The notes beneath the pieces are model-generated. The model saw nothing but the letters and a program-made list of their open reading frames with translations, had not been told where the DNA came from and did not search any database. DNA of 64,000 nucleotides, taken from contig LNKV01000051.1 of assembly GCA_001465935.1 (NCBI GenBank), positions 186,001 to 250,000 of the forward strand, read 5' to 3'. The position numbers and the translations under genes are program-made. This DNA comes from Clarireedia homoeocarpa (lineage: Eukaryota > Ascomycota > Leotiomycetes > Helotiales > Rutstroemiaceae). Of this stretch, positions 11,349-21,405 are shown piece after piece (position 1 is the stretch's first letter; every line of letters begins with the position of its first letter).

Positions 11349-13326
11349 TTATTCCGCAACAATCGTATCCGGACTCTCCACATCCAATTGCATACCATGG
11401 TCACCCTCCTCACGATTTTCCGGCCCAGCGACGACTCCGTCCAACTTGCGCACTTTAATTCTCTCATCCACTTTTAGCACCTCTTTTGTCAAACCTCGAA
11501 TCCCATCAAAGATCACAGCTGGTCTCTCCCACGCCAAAAGCCCCGGCTTCCCAGTGGCTCTCTGTACGAATACAACCTCGTGCCTCTTCATTCCCCACGC
11601 GGGAGGACTATACCCGGCTAGCTCTCCCTCGCTGTCAAACACCGTGATCGCAACTCTCCCTTTATCCAGCCTCCCCTTTTCTCCTTGTAATTGCTCGCTC
11701 TCCTGTAGCGCATTCGCATAATATCTCAATGCAGCTTCAGGACCTGGTAACCAACACAGTTGACAGAGATCAATCATTTTCTCTTTGCTCAGTTGATGTC
11801 TCGGGCTCTTTTTCTTCAATGCAGTTGCAACGAAGCTGAGTAGTCCGACAGGGGAGTCGCAAAGAGCATATGCCAAAATATCAGGTTCCCTCAAACCAAC
11901 GGCAGCCATTGCTCCGTATCTCAACTTCTTTTTGGACCCCTTCCTCTTCAACAATGACATCTTCCCTTGCCCCTTTCCACCTTGCCCGTTCAAATTCTTC
12001 CAGTCACCTTCCTCGTACCCCCATGCCTTCGCATGAAAGAACAATGCCACCTTCCATCTAACCCACTCCCAAATCCCGCCATCCACAGTCGGAACCCCCC
12101 ACCTCGGTTCAATCAAATGCATCCCCCTACATCCCCCATCTTTCAAGCCCCCAATCTCCCTCCCCAAATAATAGTCCACTTCCCCAGCCTTCTCCTTCCC
12201 ACTCCCCATCATCGAAGCAACATAATCCGTATACCCCAACCTCTTCATCAAGCGATCAAATATCCCCGCCGTCTCCCGCATCACATCCCCTTTATCCACA
12301 ATCCCTGGTATCTCATCGCTAAATCCAGTTCCAGGAATCGATGGGATCACCACGTCGAATGCTTGCGTATCTTCTTGAGCCGGATTGCAGAGTTCTTTAG
12401 TGAGTACGTCGATATCCAGACTTAGATTACTGGAGGGGAAACTCGGGACTAGAAGCAGCGGAACCGCATCTTTACGTGAGCTTCGCAGATGAAGGAAGTG
12501 TATTCGAAGGGTTTGTGCTGCTGGTGTGGTGGTTTTTGATTTCGTCTTGGGGCTGGGAAAGGAAGATACTTTGAATGTGCTGCGGTATTGGGGATAAGTG
12601 GTGTTGTAATAGGTCTCCCTTTCGCGCCATGTGTATTCCTCTAGCCTTTTTTCATCATTCCAGTCAGCATGTGATCTGATATATTCTTTTAATTTCTCGT
12701 ATCAACCTCATTATTCTCAGACTCCGCACTCGCACTCGCACCCCTCACCTCCTTATCTCTTATCCAATCCTCTTTGTCTACTCTCCTAAGCCTGCCTAAA
12801 ATACCAAGAGAAAGCAAAAAAATCAAACTCACCAATAATCAACCAAACTCTCCACCTCCCTCTTCGTCAACACCCCATCACCACCTGCACCTGCACTTCC
12901 ACTCCCCTCCGCATCCGCATTTGCATGTCCGCCGCCCTCCCCAACAACCTCTTTCACCTCCTCATTCTGCTCCTCCCCACCCTCAACCCCAGGCCTATCA
13001 TGCGGCAACCGCGTCAACTCCAATTTCTTGCGCGTCAAATCAAGATACTTCGTGCTAACCTAAACCCCCCCATACATCATCATCAGTATACCAATTTTAT
13101 ATTTAAACGACATCTGACGCGGAACGTATTACGCGAAAAGCAGGAGCCAGAAATGCAAAAGACAAGCGAGTGCGTGCTCGCATGGCGCCTGACTTACATG
13201 AATATTATATTTCTTAACCTGAACATCTTCTTCTTGCACCTCCAGCTCTACCTCCACCTCCGGCACCTGCGCTACTGCTTCATCCCCACCTGCAGTCGTA
13301 GTCGCAGTCGCAGTCGCACGCTCCAT
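11349..13326 (-). CDS. Epoxide-hydrolase-like alpha/beta-hydrolase with degenerate active site
   Basis: Exons are 13326-13198, 13059-12833 and 12645-11349, giving 550 aa. The N-terminal EH domain is recognisable: YNIHVSTKYLDLTRKKLELT, then LVDYWLEEYTWRERE and YPQYRSTF, leading to LRIHFLHLRSSRKDAVPLLL (residues 165-184). The join at TG|G across the 187-bp intron 12832-12646 uses an AAG acceptor but restores the LVDYW motif exactly. At the place of the HGWP oxyanion motif the protein has PSFP (186-189), and at the nucleophile elbow it has VASMMGSG (262-269) without the usual GGDWG aspartate. A histidine at about 536 (EGDHGM) sits where the catalytic His is expected. The fold is supported; hydrolase activity is doubtful. 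The N-terminal Ala/Thr-rich run is encoded by a CAGTCG repeat. Confidence 0.85.
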
Positions 13327-14423
13327 CCTGTCAAGGTGAATCCCACTCTCTCAATATCCAATCGTAAACAATCGACACCAGCACAGGACGCACTGATGAT
13401 GATGATGATGATGATGATAATGAGATATGATCCCGTGCGTATGCGCGCAATTCGCAAAACCTCTCAAACCCGCGCCCTCTTATCACAATACAATACAATA
13501 CAATACTTGTGCACGCAGCTCGCACTCAAGCAATCAATCTCCAAGCAAATAGTAAAGTAAACACAAACCGAGAAAGAAAGAAAGAAAGAAAAGAGAAAAA
13601 AAAAAAAGTGGCTCAAGCTCTCCCATATCTTAAATAATGTGGCGCCAGCTTAGCTCTCATTTCCCATTGCTATACTATGTATGCTATGCTATATTCCGTC
13701 AATTAACTTATCATACCAGTATTTCCCTTCCCTTCCCATACCACACCCATCACACCACCCCCCCCCCTCTCCCCCCCGGTCACCATCGCATCCAATAAAT
13801 CCACCCGCTCGGCGCCTGGACCCTGAACATCTATTACCCCTTTCATCTCCGCGGCCCAATCCCTGCTCGGACTTACAGTACCGTAATGACTCACGTGAGG
13901 CGGATACGATACTGCATAAATTGTGCATGAGATCGGCACGACTCAGCCACCGTGTGGCGTGGTTCAGCCACATCTAGAAGCTGTCGATCCGAAGTGTATT
14001 TGGTGCGCTGTACTGTATCTGATGGGAAAAGTAGACTGTTGAGGATAGGAAACTTGATTATAGATGCACGAGGCTATGAGATGATAGGCTACCTGAGTTC
14101 GAGACGTGCAGAAGCAAAGATGACCTTTACGTTTGCGTTTGCGTGTCTTTCTCGCCACATTTGAAATGCCTTGTTCGTTTTCTAAACCAACCCCAGAATC
14201 AGGGCTGTAGATGTAGAATCAGATCCTCTCTTCTCCTGTTTTCTTTATTTCTTTCGTTCTATCTCTCGGCCTGATATCTCCCAGTGCTCGCTAGAAAACA
14301 AATAAACATGATCCAGCTTGAAATCAGAAATACAAGGTTTTTTAGGCTAAAAACACCGTACACATGCACGTCGACTCCTGTCCCTAATGTCACCCCCCTC
14401 ACACAATGACCAACAGCACGACC
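13327..14423. other. Intergenic region with microsatellites
   Basis: This separates the epoxide-hydrolase-like start from the HID1 stop, both on the minus strand. It has a (GAT)n run at 13395-13421, a CAATA pentamer run near 13489-13507, GAAAG and poly-A tracts at 13570-13608 and C-runs near 13759-13780. Open frames here overlap these repeats and show no domain. I see no gene. Confidence 0.6.
13395..13421. repeat. (GAT)n trinucleotide microsatellite
   Basis: About eight GAT units in tandem just upstream of the epoxide-hydrolase-like start. Confidence 0.85.
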
Positions 14424-17400
14424 TCAAATGATAGCACTCCTTCCTCCCAGTGGCGACTCATTCCTCGATCCTCCCGTTCCCGTCCTCACAATCCCTCCAC
14501 CCACCCCCGCACCTCCATTCCCAGCACTACTATGCTGAGCTGTACCGTCCTGTCCCTGGGCCTGTCCACCACCCCTCAAATTCATGCTCCCAATTCTACT
14601 CACGATATTACTGCCTACCGCATCGACCGCGCCTCTAGGTGATGCAAAACTCGGGCTTTGCGCTGCAACCTCTTGGACTTTAAACAGACGGATCTGCGTT
14701 GAGTTCCAAACACCCACTGTTCCTTTCGCGACCTGTAATTCGGACGTGAAGACGAAAGCCCAAAGAAGTGATTCGTACCAGCCGAGAGAAAGGGGCGACC
14801 ATTCGAATGAATGGATGCGAATGGCTGTAGTTTCGATGCCAGGGATGGGGGTTTTCTGGATGGTGCGGAGGATATTGGACGTGGGTGTATCGGTGAGGGT
14901 GGTGTTAGACTGGGAAATAAGCGGGGAAAGGTGAGAGATTAGAGTGAGGATTGTGTGAAGGGGAAGTTCAGGGAGCCAGCTTTCTATCCAATGTGAGGTC
15001 GGTTCAAAGCCACCAGTTGAGGAAAACGCTGCGTAGCTACTTAAGCTTGTGGTGCTATTTTGCCGGGAAAATGTAGGCATGCCAGCTAAATTTTCTTAGT
15101 GGTTATCATCTGAATGAAAGGTCGGAATTCTTACCTGGCATTTTGCCTCTAGCCTTTTCTGACATGCCTCGTAGTTGTGTCGGAACTGTTTCATCGAAAC
15201 TTGACGATACTGAAGATGCTCTCGAAGGGCGGTCCGACTGGGTTGGTGTTGTTGGTGTACCACCAGTGGGACGTTGTTCGTCGTCACTATCTTCATCTTC
15301 ATCATCTCCAATTGCGAAAGTGTCCTCCTCAGGAACATCACTGAGTGCCGGAGCTCGTTGGTGACTTGTGGAAGGGCTTCTTAGACTCTCTACGGAACCT
15401 CGTCGACTATCGATGTCGCCTGATTCGGATGAACGTTCCTTCCTTCGGCGATTGCGCCGTTCGATTTCTTCTTGACCACTTTCAAGTGTGAAATGTCGCA
15501 AGGCTGGTTACGTATCAGTGATTTTCTAGCTGTCGATGTTCTGGGGGGTTTTCATACCTTCAAATCTTTTCTTGTTCCTTAAGATAGCGTATACGAAGTT
15601 TGGGTTTTCTGCATGATTCATCAACATTGATTCTTTATTGTGGGGTTGAAGACGCTTACTGGAATATTGATGCTCTATGATGGCGTTCATACTTTCCAAC
15701 AAAGACCGCAAAAGATCATGGTTACTATCGTTGGACAGTAGAAACCCAGGGGAGGACATCGAAGCAAACAGCTGCAAAAGTTTCGACGACGCGGCAGCAC
15801 TGATATTTTCCAGATATGCCGCAATGTTATTTATCACTGCTAGCAAAGCAGGATAAATAGCCGTAAGTTTTCCTTGGCTTGTCGTAATTATATTGTATAT
15901 TGACTGTTCGGTCAGCATTGCCATTTGTCCATGGATACACTTTACTTACTTGAATCAGGAAATCAGCATATGTTCCATGGAATGATTGGAGCCTGATACT
16001 TGGCGGGAGCGTATCCTGTGCTTCGAATCTCTTATTCAGACTCTTTCCAAAATTCGGCTCTACGCTCAGTGTCTGGAGGATGAAGACACACATCCGAACA
16101 ATACCCTGTTTCGATGCATCCAGTCTGTATTCAAGAGAGTAGAATAAGATGAGAATGACGAAATCATGAGATCGGTCTGTGTCGATTATAAATGATCTAA
16201 ATCGTTTGTTGCATTGGGTTATCTCCCAGAACAGCATGATCATTTCTGATGCACATTTTGGATACGATGAACTCCCAGGAATATAAGAACTGGTAGCGTT
16301 CATAGGTTGATTCAAGATTCTGGTCATCCCATCTACGATGAATTGAAAGTCTTGCGGCCTATGCAAGCGCCCCAAGAAGTGACGAAAGAAATCTATATCA
16401 ATTAGCTTCAGAAACACATATACACGGAGGAGCACCGCCTTACTTTTACTGGTTTGGGTTGGACCAGCTTCGGGTATTGGGTATAAGAGTATAACAAGCA
16501 AAAACTGAGTGCAATTGTTAGCTTGATGTGAGCACATGATAGATAGATGGATGGATGGATAGATGAAAACTGACCTGTAATGCATATGTGACTAAGATTT
16601 GTTTTGGGTCTTTGAAGACTTGTACATTGTAAGGTACACGCCATGATGCCGGGTTGTATTTCAGCGTCTACTTAATTAGTGATTGCATGACAAACCTAGA
16701 GGAGACTCTACTCACAGTATTTAGTAAGGAGCAAAGAACAGATAGAACGACCTGTTTGTCTGGACAGGTAGCAATATATGTGATGGCCTTAACACCTTGG
16801 ACGGGGAGTAAGCTTGCAGACATGTACATGCTCTGACTTGTCAATGTCAAAAGCAACCTCAATATCTCGCAGCGGTTGTTCTCAAACTCTTTGCTTGTCC
16901 CCACCGGTGTATTGCATCCGACTCCGCTTTGCCATATCGCATAAGATACTTTATTCTTGCTGTTTTGAGGCTTGGGCAAGGTGAACTCCGAAAAGAAGAG
17001 CAAATCAATCAGGGTGTCGATAAGCTCCTCCGCCAAAGGTTTGACATCTTCATATTCTTGCGCCGCTGCTTCCAGCTTCTGTAATTCTTCTTGCGATTCA
17101 TCGAATAGCACATCTCGGGCCAAATTCGCTTTGCTATACCGTGGTCAGTGACTTCATAGCCTGCCCTGAGTCGGGTATTACTACCGTGTCCGCTTCCTCC
17201 TCGCGCCCCAAAAGAATGTCTCCTCCCATGCTTGTAGTCTTTCGGCTTCGTAAATATAGGGTAGTATGCGTGTAAGAACCCGAATACAATTCAATGCATC
17301 TCTTTCTGGGGCGAACTCTGGGTGTGGGAACGAAGGATGGTGCCGCAAAATGAACAAACGGCTCGTCACTGCTAATATCAAAGTTTCGAGATTCTCCAAA

Positions 17401-17630
17401 GCAGTATCGCGGGTTCGTCGAATGTCTGCAGGGGAGAATAGACTGAATACATCTTCTGTAGATTCTGGCAGTTCCCAAAACTATGCAAGGCTCGGTCAGT
17501 GATGAAAGAACCTACAGGGCTATAGACAGCTTACAGAAGCCCAATATGGATCATCAGCAGGGATGACTTTATCTTCTGAGAGTCTGAAGATGCCCTTCTT
17601 AAATACCAATTTCGAGTCGGAAGCTCCCAT
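14424..17630 (-). CDS. HID1: HID1 family protein (Golgi-associated, predicted N-myristoylated)
   Basis: Homologue of metazoan HID1 and fission yeast Hid1/Ftp105, peripheral membrane proteins of the Golgi and endomembrane traffic. Nine exons: 17630-17535, 17480-17185, 17133-16716, 16667-16575, 16504-16444, 16392-15950, 15903-15558, 15503-15135 and 15085-14424, giving 927 aa. All phases agree. The start MGASDSKLVFKKGIFRLSE keeps the MGxxxSK myristoylation signal known for human HID1. It is followed by DDPYWASFWELPESTEDVFS, LRHHPSFPHPEFAPERDALN and FWGARRKRTRKANLARDVLF, all strongly family-like. Later segments include NPASWRVPYNVQVF and ILLYPIPEAG. An acidic/Ser-rich disordered stretch (about residues 600-700, DDEDEDSDDEQ) and a Gly-rich tail end the protein. 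Intron 16505-16574 contains a GATG/GATA microsatellite. Confidence 0.95.
16543..16566. repeat. GATA/GATG tetranucleotide run inside a HID1 intron
   Basis: Tandem GATA and GATG units lie wholly within the intron 16505-16574, so length changes would not touch the coding frame. Confidence 0.75.
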
Positions 17631-17964
17631 CCTCAATTGTGCCTGGCATCTGTACTGTGGTTGTTCTTTTTGGGGGTTGTTTCGCGGTTCCAGATTGACC
17701 AATGTGGAGAAGCTACCTTATCGGCCCAAAGAAGCTCGGGCTAACTTCCACGTGCCATCTGATGTACTCTATATGCAATTTTTGTAGAACGTCAAAAGGT
17801 CAATCATGCAACGAGCATTGTTCAATTCGTTCCCAGTCGTTCGAAAAATAGTAACTAGGCATTCAAGCTGCAGGTTTATATATGTAGTAGCTCAAGTTGC
17901 GGGGTTTAACAGTAACGCGGGGCCGAAGAAAGGGTATCTATGTCCGAATTCCACCGTCTACAAT
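17631..17964. promoter_or_regulatory. HID1 upstream region
   Basis: 334 bp between the Pom34 stop and the HID1 ATG, both genes on the minus strand. It must hold the HID1 promoter and the Pom34 3' UTR. No clear TATA box or other element is seen. Confidence 0.4.
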
Positions 17965-18875
17965 CTATGTATACAAACGAGCATTGCCCGAATTCCTCCT
18001 TCCCTTTTCGTATAGCCATTTATTATTCAATCCTACACTTGTCGTCTTCCCAGTAGGAGGACTTGGGGTTCCAGGGGTTCCTGGCAAATCAGTAGTTGAA
18101 CCACCAAGAGGGCTCAACGAATTATAGGAATGTCTCCGCATATCATTTCCATTCATCATTGCTTTTTGTAGCAAGGGACTTGCACCTGGAGAGTACACCG
18201 GCCCCAAAGGATTGACTAGATTTTCCAGACCACCAGAATTGTACGGACTATCCGTTCTTTTGCCTGATGGGCTACCAGTCGCCGGACTGCCTTTTCTACT
18301 TGATGGAGAGCCACTCAAGGGTGTTGACGTCCTCCTATATCTTGGAGGGGTTACGTACTCTGAATCGGGAGTAGCCGGTCTCGAGCTGGGTGGTAGGCCC
18401 AAGAGTTTTCTTTGTGCGGGCGTGAGGGGAATATCCTCCATGTCGTCTCTCTTCACAAACAATGGACGAAGTGCCATAAGGATGTTGATAGCCAAGCACA
18501 ATTCCGTTAACCAGAATGACCATGATCCGAACAAATATAGTGATCCTCCAGGCATAAAATAACTCGGAAACCTTCAGGCTGATTAGCGCAACGGAGTAAT
18601 TTGAATGATTGAAGTACGAACGTCTCCCACACTGTCCGACCTAGGTACCACAGTGCTGCGAATCCTCCACCATTCCATAGTAATTGCTTCATATTTTTGT
18701 CCGAGAAAGTTGCCGCATTTTGCCGTCTTGCTATCTCCTCGAACTTGGGGTGTCGCCATGTACCGGTCTGAGGAGTACTTGGCGGAGGCAATCCAAGACT
18801 TGACTTTCCTCCCGTTGATGCTGACGAAGAACGTTGTGCGACAGGAGTTGTAGGAGGGCGCATAAGAGAAGACAT
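17965..18875 (-). CDS. POM34: Nuclear pore membrane protein Pom34
   Basis: Small integral membrane nucleoporin of the pore membrane ring. Exon 1 is 18875-18622, the intron 18621-18572 and exon 2 18571-17965, giving 286 aa. The intron uses an unusual GTTCGT donor and an AAG acceptor; this join gives WETFPSYFMPGGSLYLFGSW, continuous with the Pom34 family, whereas the unspliced frame ends in unrelated sequence. Two membrane segments are visible: NGGGFAALWYLGRTVW (about residues 66-81) and SWSFWLTELCLAINILMAL (about 99-117). Between the N-terminal linker (TWRHPKFEEIARRQNAATF) and the first helix the sequence is typical. The C-terminal half is disordered, Ser/Pro-rich (TPPRYRRTSTPLSGSPSSRK). The ATG at 18875 is preferred because upstream in-frame sequence has no earlier ATG, only GTG. 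Confidence 0.87.
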
Positions 18876-19479
18876 GTTGAGATGAAAAGGCTCGTATGAG
18901 TCTTGCTCAACACGTATGGCTGATCTAGTTTGCACTGTCAGCTGTTGCAGATCGGAAATGGGATATCAACAAAAGAACCTTGAGGCATTCTTACTCTTAT
19001 CACTCGTTGGCAATCGCGAAACCAGTCTATCTTCTTATGATGTTAGTAAAACCCAAAGATCGAGGTAGTAAATTGTCCTATGTTAGCATTGTCGGATTGT
19101 CGATACAATTGATACTGTTGTCGAAGGACTCGTAAATACAATCAAAGTGCCTATTCACCTTCTTTCGAGCTTCATGTTTTGATGGAATTTCCCATTTAAG
19201 CTCATGCGCTCGTCCTAAATAGGTATAGTGATAAGTGGCCCATGCTCTCATCCCAGACCTAGGTTCGGCTTTCATCCATCCCGATTGCCCCGCGGAGTTG
19301 TGACTATATCAAACCATCTTGCTATGCTTGAGTAATCTGTTCATAAACCAACAGCCAATAACTTTCAAAGTCTGCCGCAAGTTCTTACTTCGCGCTTATC
19401 GAAGAAACTTCTATAACTTCTCCCCACCACCACCACGACTGCTACTCTGAATACTGTTACATCTGCACATTCTATCAGC
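18876..19479. promoter_or_regulatory. Divergent promoter region, Pom34 / AMP-binding-like gene
   Basis: About 600 bp between two divergent starts. It ends with a CCACCACCACCACGA run just before the plus-strand gene. No gene or known site could be supported in it. Confidence 0.5.
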
Positions 19480-21320
19480 ATGGGGTTCGACAACTGGCTT
19501 GAAGCACTGGACGAGACTGTCACAGGTGTTGTTAGTGACTGGGATATTTATTCGACGTTGATCGTCACGGTTCTCATATCGGTCGTTGCTTACCAAGTAA
19601 CAACATCCCGCGACCCCGATTCTCATCCTATGCTTTTGGCCCGTCAATCTCAGGCTTCAGCAGTCAGACAAGAAGGTCAATCGGCTGTCTTTCGATCGCA
19701 CTCCGCCCCTCATGGCATGGATTTGAACTCAGGACTCAATATCAAGGATCCCGGTGATTCTAAATGGGCTAGAGGTCGTGATGGTGATCTGCGAGATATC
19801 TGGAAAAGAGCAATCGGGGGAGCTGTGGATAGGGAGAATAAGGAGACCGGAGTGATCGGTAGCCTGATGACAGTTTATGGCTCTGATAAGCTTGTCACTC
19901 ATAAACTAGGTTTATATCACTTGGAATACGCATGTGTACATTGCTGATCCTCTTATAGCCGACGTTACTCGCCAGATCAACCTAATCGGTCAACATATCA
20001 AACAAAATGGTGGTGCTAACGTTGCTATTTACCTGCCGAACTCTGTCGAATTTCTTGCCGGTTTGTTCGCCTGCGCCTTTCACGATCTAAATGCGATACT
20101 CCTACCATTTGACAAAACTCCCGAAACTCTGTTGTCCTTAATACAGAAATCGAAGGCTGACACAGTCATTGCCTCCGTTGGGGCATTTCCCTTCGACATC
20201 GTAACCGAGTCGTATCCGGAATTGAAACAGATGGTATGGGTTGTGGAGGAAGGCAGTAAACACATGGATTGGAATGAGGTGCCAAAAGGAACTGGCGGAG
20301 CTGTCAACGTCTCGACTTGGCAAGAGATTCTTCATGACCAAGAAGCCAGCGCGGGATCTGAGCTACCGGCTTTGGAGAAAAACAGTGCAGCATCCGGTAA
20401 AGTCATTACGTTCTGGCCCAACGGCGAGCTCGTTGAATTTCCCCAGGCGGTTTTGGTGTCTGGAATTGCTGGTCAACTATCTGCTGTGCCCACAGTTCAA
20501 CGCATTACGCCGGAAGACCTGTTCCTTTCTGCAGAACCACTATCTTCAATTTACCCCCTAACCTTGATGCTAGCTGCTCTTTTCTCGAATGCTTCTATTG
20601 TATTGACATCGGTTGCTATCAAAGATCCAGATCTTGTCCTAGCCACACAAGGTACATCACCTACCATTGTAGTTGCATCATCCACCACCATGGCAAAGCT
20701 TCATGCCGAAACCAAGGACAACATAACCACTCCATTTTACCAAGTCGTACATTGGTTTCAAACCCGCTCCCTCGTTCAACACGGTGTAATGCCTATTACC
20801 ACAGTCTTCTCCCGTATGTACGATTCTCTCCGTCCCATAATCGGGAATACACCTGGCAAACTACGCCTGATCTACATTTCCGAGCCCATCGGTGCCGAAT
20901 CAACGCCACTTAGTGCAGAGATGCTTTCGGACCTCCGCATCTATACTGGCTCGAGAATCATTTATGCTCTAACTGCAGCTAAAGTCGCCGGTGCGGTTTC
21001 ACAGACCGGGATTTATGATTATAGAGTTGACGATGGATCTGAAAAATACTCACATTTCGGAGTTCCACCTCCATCCGTTGAGATTTATCTGAAGGACACC
21101 AAGGAGTATAAGACTTCTGAAGTAGCTTCGATTGGAGAGGTACGTGTATTGACGCGTGAATACTCCTCCCCCTTAACTTCCAATGTTCGCAATCAATCCC
21201 GTGCTAACCTGCCGCTGTTTCTAGATCATAGTAAGAGGTCCCGCGGTCGTAGGAGACGAGGTTGCTTTAGGCGTCACAGGGAAAATGAAGGCGGATCACA
21301 CACTTGCTTTAGTAGTCTAG
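19480..21320 (+). CDS. AMP-binding (ANL) superfamily-like protein, membrane-anchored, degenerate
   Basis: Exons are 19480-19909, 19959-21139 and 21225-21320, giving 568 aa; introns GTTTAT...TATAG and GTACGT...TCTAG, the latter with branch GCTAAC. An N-terminal membrane segment, DIYSTLIVTVLISVVAYQ (about residues 22-39), is followed by a soluble domain like fungal long-chain acyl-CoA synthetases: VAIYLPNSVEFLAGLFACAF, then a domain up to SIGEIIVRGPAVVG. The usual P-loop (TSGTTGxPKG) is not recognisable; the equivalent stretch reads ITFWPNGELVEFPQAVLVSG. The protein stops at KADHTLALVV without the TGD motif or the C-terminal lid domain that holds the catalytic lysine. It is probably a non-catalytic ANL relative, or an active one with a diverged nucleotide site. 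The start is the first ATG ahead of the helix. Cellular role unknown. Confidence 0.75.
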
Positions 21321-21405
21321 TTCAACACCACATATCTTTGATGAATGAAAATCTTAGCTGTCCACCTATGGTCACATAATGTTGTATCGAATAATGCGAA
21401 CAACT

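Noticed and set aside
12925..13560. 211-codon plus-strand frame
   Set aside because: Antisense shadow of exons 1-2 of the epoxide-hydrolase-like gene plus microsatellites.
13689..13973. Overlapping Gly-rich and Pro-rich frames on both strands
   Set aside because: Explained by C-runs; no start context or homologous pattern.
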